In this document: positions 7,037 to 7,239 of the stretch, piece by piece
Layout of the letters: every line of letters begins with the position of its first letter
Numbering within the stretch: position 1 is the stretch's first letter
Source of the DNA: Gemmataceae bacterium
GTDB taxonomy: Bacteria > Planctomycetota > Planctomycetia > Gemmatales > Gemmataceae
DNA: 7,239 bases
Assembly: GCA_947490035.1 (NCBI GenBank)
Contig: CANLGS010000195.1
Span: 1-7,239, forward strand
Direction: 5' to 3'
Notes under the pieces: generated by a model
Databases searched by the model: none
Told to the model about the DNA's origin: nothing
Seen by the model: the letters and a program-made list of their open reading frames with translations, nothing else
Position numbers and translations under genes: made by a program

Positions 7037-7056
7037 CGGGGGGCGTAAGCCCCCCG
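7037..7056 (+). terminator. Perfect GC-rich stem-loop after the DUF1549/DUF1553 gene
   Basis: The segment CGGGGGGC at 7037-7044 pairs perfectly with GCCCCCCG at 7049-7056 around a GTAA loop, 18 bp after the stop codon. An 8-bp all-GC stem at this position could end transcription, but no T-run follows (GAGTGCAGCCC), so factor-independent termination is uncertain. A partial second copy at 7091 suggests it belongs to a repeat family and is not a dedicated terminator. Confidence 0.5.
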
Positions 7057-7090
7057 AGTGCAGCCCAACTCATTTGCGCTGTCATTTACT

Positions 7091-7105
7091 CGGGGGGCGT
7101 AAGCC
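7091..7105 (+). repeat. Truncated second copy of the GGGGGGCGTAAGCC repeat
   Basis: CGGGGGGCGTAAGCC at 7091-7105 exactly repeats 7037-7051, at an offset of 54 bp. The first copy continues into the CCCCG that completes its palindrome; here the sequence changes to TACTGATTTGCG, so the right arm is missing. Counting three more bases, ACTCGGGGGGC at 7088-7098 is also the perfect reverse complement of GCCCCCCGAGT at 7049-7059, an 11-bp pairing that competes with the first hairpin. A deletion or insertion at about 7105 is the simplest reading. Confidence 0.6.
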
Positions 7106-7170
7106 TACTGATTTGCGTGACTTGAGGTTTGCTATAACATCATGGCTCAGAATAACATGGAGAGGAAGCC

Positions 7171-7239
7171 ATGGTGTTACCGCCCCCTCAGAAGGCCAAG
7201 GGCACATCTCAGAATCCCTTCTCCCTTGGGGTACTCAGC
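7171..7239 (+). CDS. Possible start of an unrecognised gene, cut by the window end
   Basis: An ATG at 7171 follows a good Shine-Dalgarno (AGAGG at 7161-7165, 5-nt spacing) and opens a frame that stays open to the window end. Its 23 visible residues begin MVLPPPQKAKGTSQNPFSLG. I do not recognise it. A TATAAC at 7133-7138 could be a -10 element, but no well-spaced -35 is seen. An alternative ATG at 7142, in another frame, is also open to the end but has an arginine-rich translation and no good Shine-Dalgarno. Base composition is about half GC, unlike the upstream genes, so this may be acquired DNA such as an insertion sequence. CATGGCT (7141-7147) can pair with AGCCATG (7167-7173), which covers this start codon. 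Too little is visible to assign a function. Confidence 0.35.
   Translation, partial: MVLPPPQKAKGTSQNPFSLGVLS

Noticed and set aside
4578..7085. Minus-strand 835-residue open frame opposite the DUF1549/DUF1553 gene, the longest open frame in the window
   Set aside because: Its translation is Arg/Val/Glu/His-rich with no recognisable motif and no signal peptide. It exists because strong third-position G/C bias in the real gene removes antisense stops.
7031..7105. The GGGGGGCGTAAGCC repeats considered as a CRISPR array
   Set aside because: Only two units, one truncated, with a single 39-bp interval and no leader or cas gene.

Overview
The window is GC-rich chromosomal DNA that looks planctomycetal, most likely from a Gemmata-like member of the Gemmataceae. 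Three things point there. The first gene encodes a BBP7-type outer-membrane beta-barrel. The largest gene encodes a secreted DUF1549/DUF1553 protein with a cytochrome-c-like segment and Big_2-like domains. A pair of secreted proteins carries the pseudopilin-like C-terminal module (YSVG.NGKDDGG...PPGDD..V.MPLPP) that I associate with this phylum. These assignments come from pattern recognition on the translated sequence; no database was searched.

Layout. (1) 2-1165, plus strand: the C-terminal 387 codons of a BBP7-like porin, whose start lies outside the window. (2) It runs tail-to-tail, with a 13-bp gap, into two minus-strand paralogues at 1179-2726 and 2788-4347. They are separated by 61 bp that hold a hairpin. 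The 4347-2788 gene is upstream and the two are probably co-transcribed. (3) 4348-4562: a 215-bp divergent intergenic region with a 78-bp nested palindrome at 4371-4448. (4) 4563-7019, plus strand: the 818-residue DUF1549/DUF1553 protein. (5) 7020-7239: an intergenic patchwork of GGGGGGCGTAAGCC palindromic repeats. After about 7105 the GC content falls to about one half (68 of 134 bases by my count), and an ORF with a good ribosome binding site at 7171 runs off the window end. This may be the edge of a mobile element or other foreign DNA.

All four main products appear to be exported: one to the outer membrane, the others with clear N-terminal signal peptides. Nothing shows that they form one pathway. 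I see no defence system, CRISPR array, tRNA or rRNA, recognisable transposase, or biosynthetic cluster. The most interesting items are the tandem secreted paralogues of unknown function, the composite palindrome in the divergent promoter region, and the rearranged repeat and composition break at the 3' edge.
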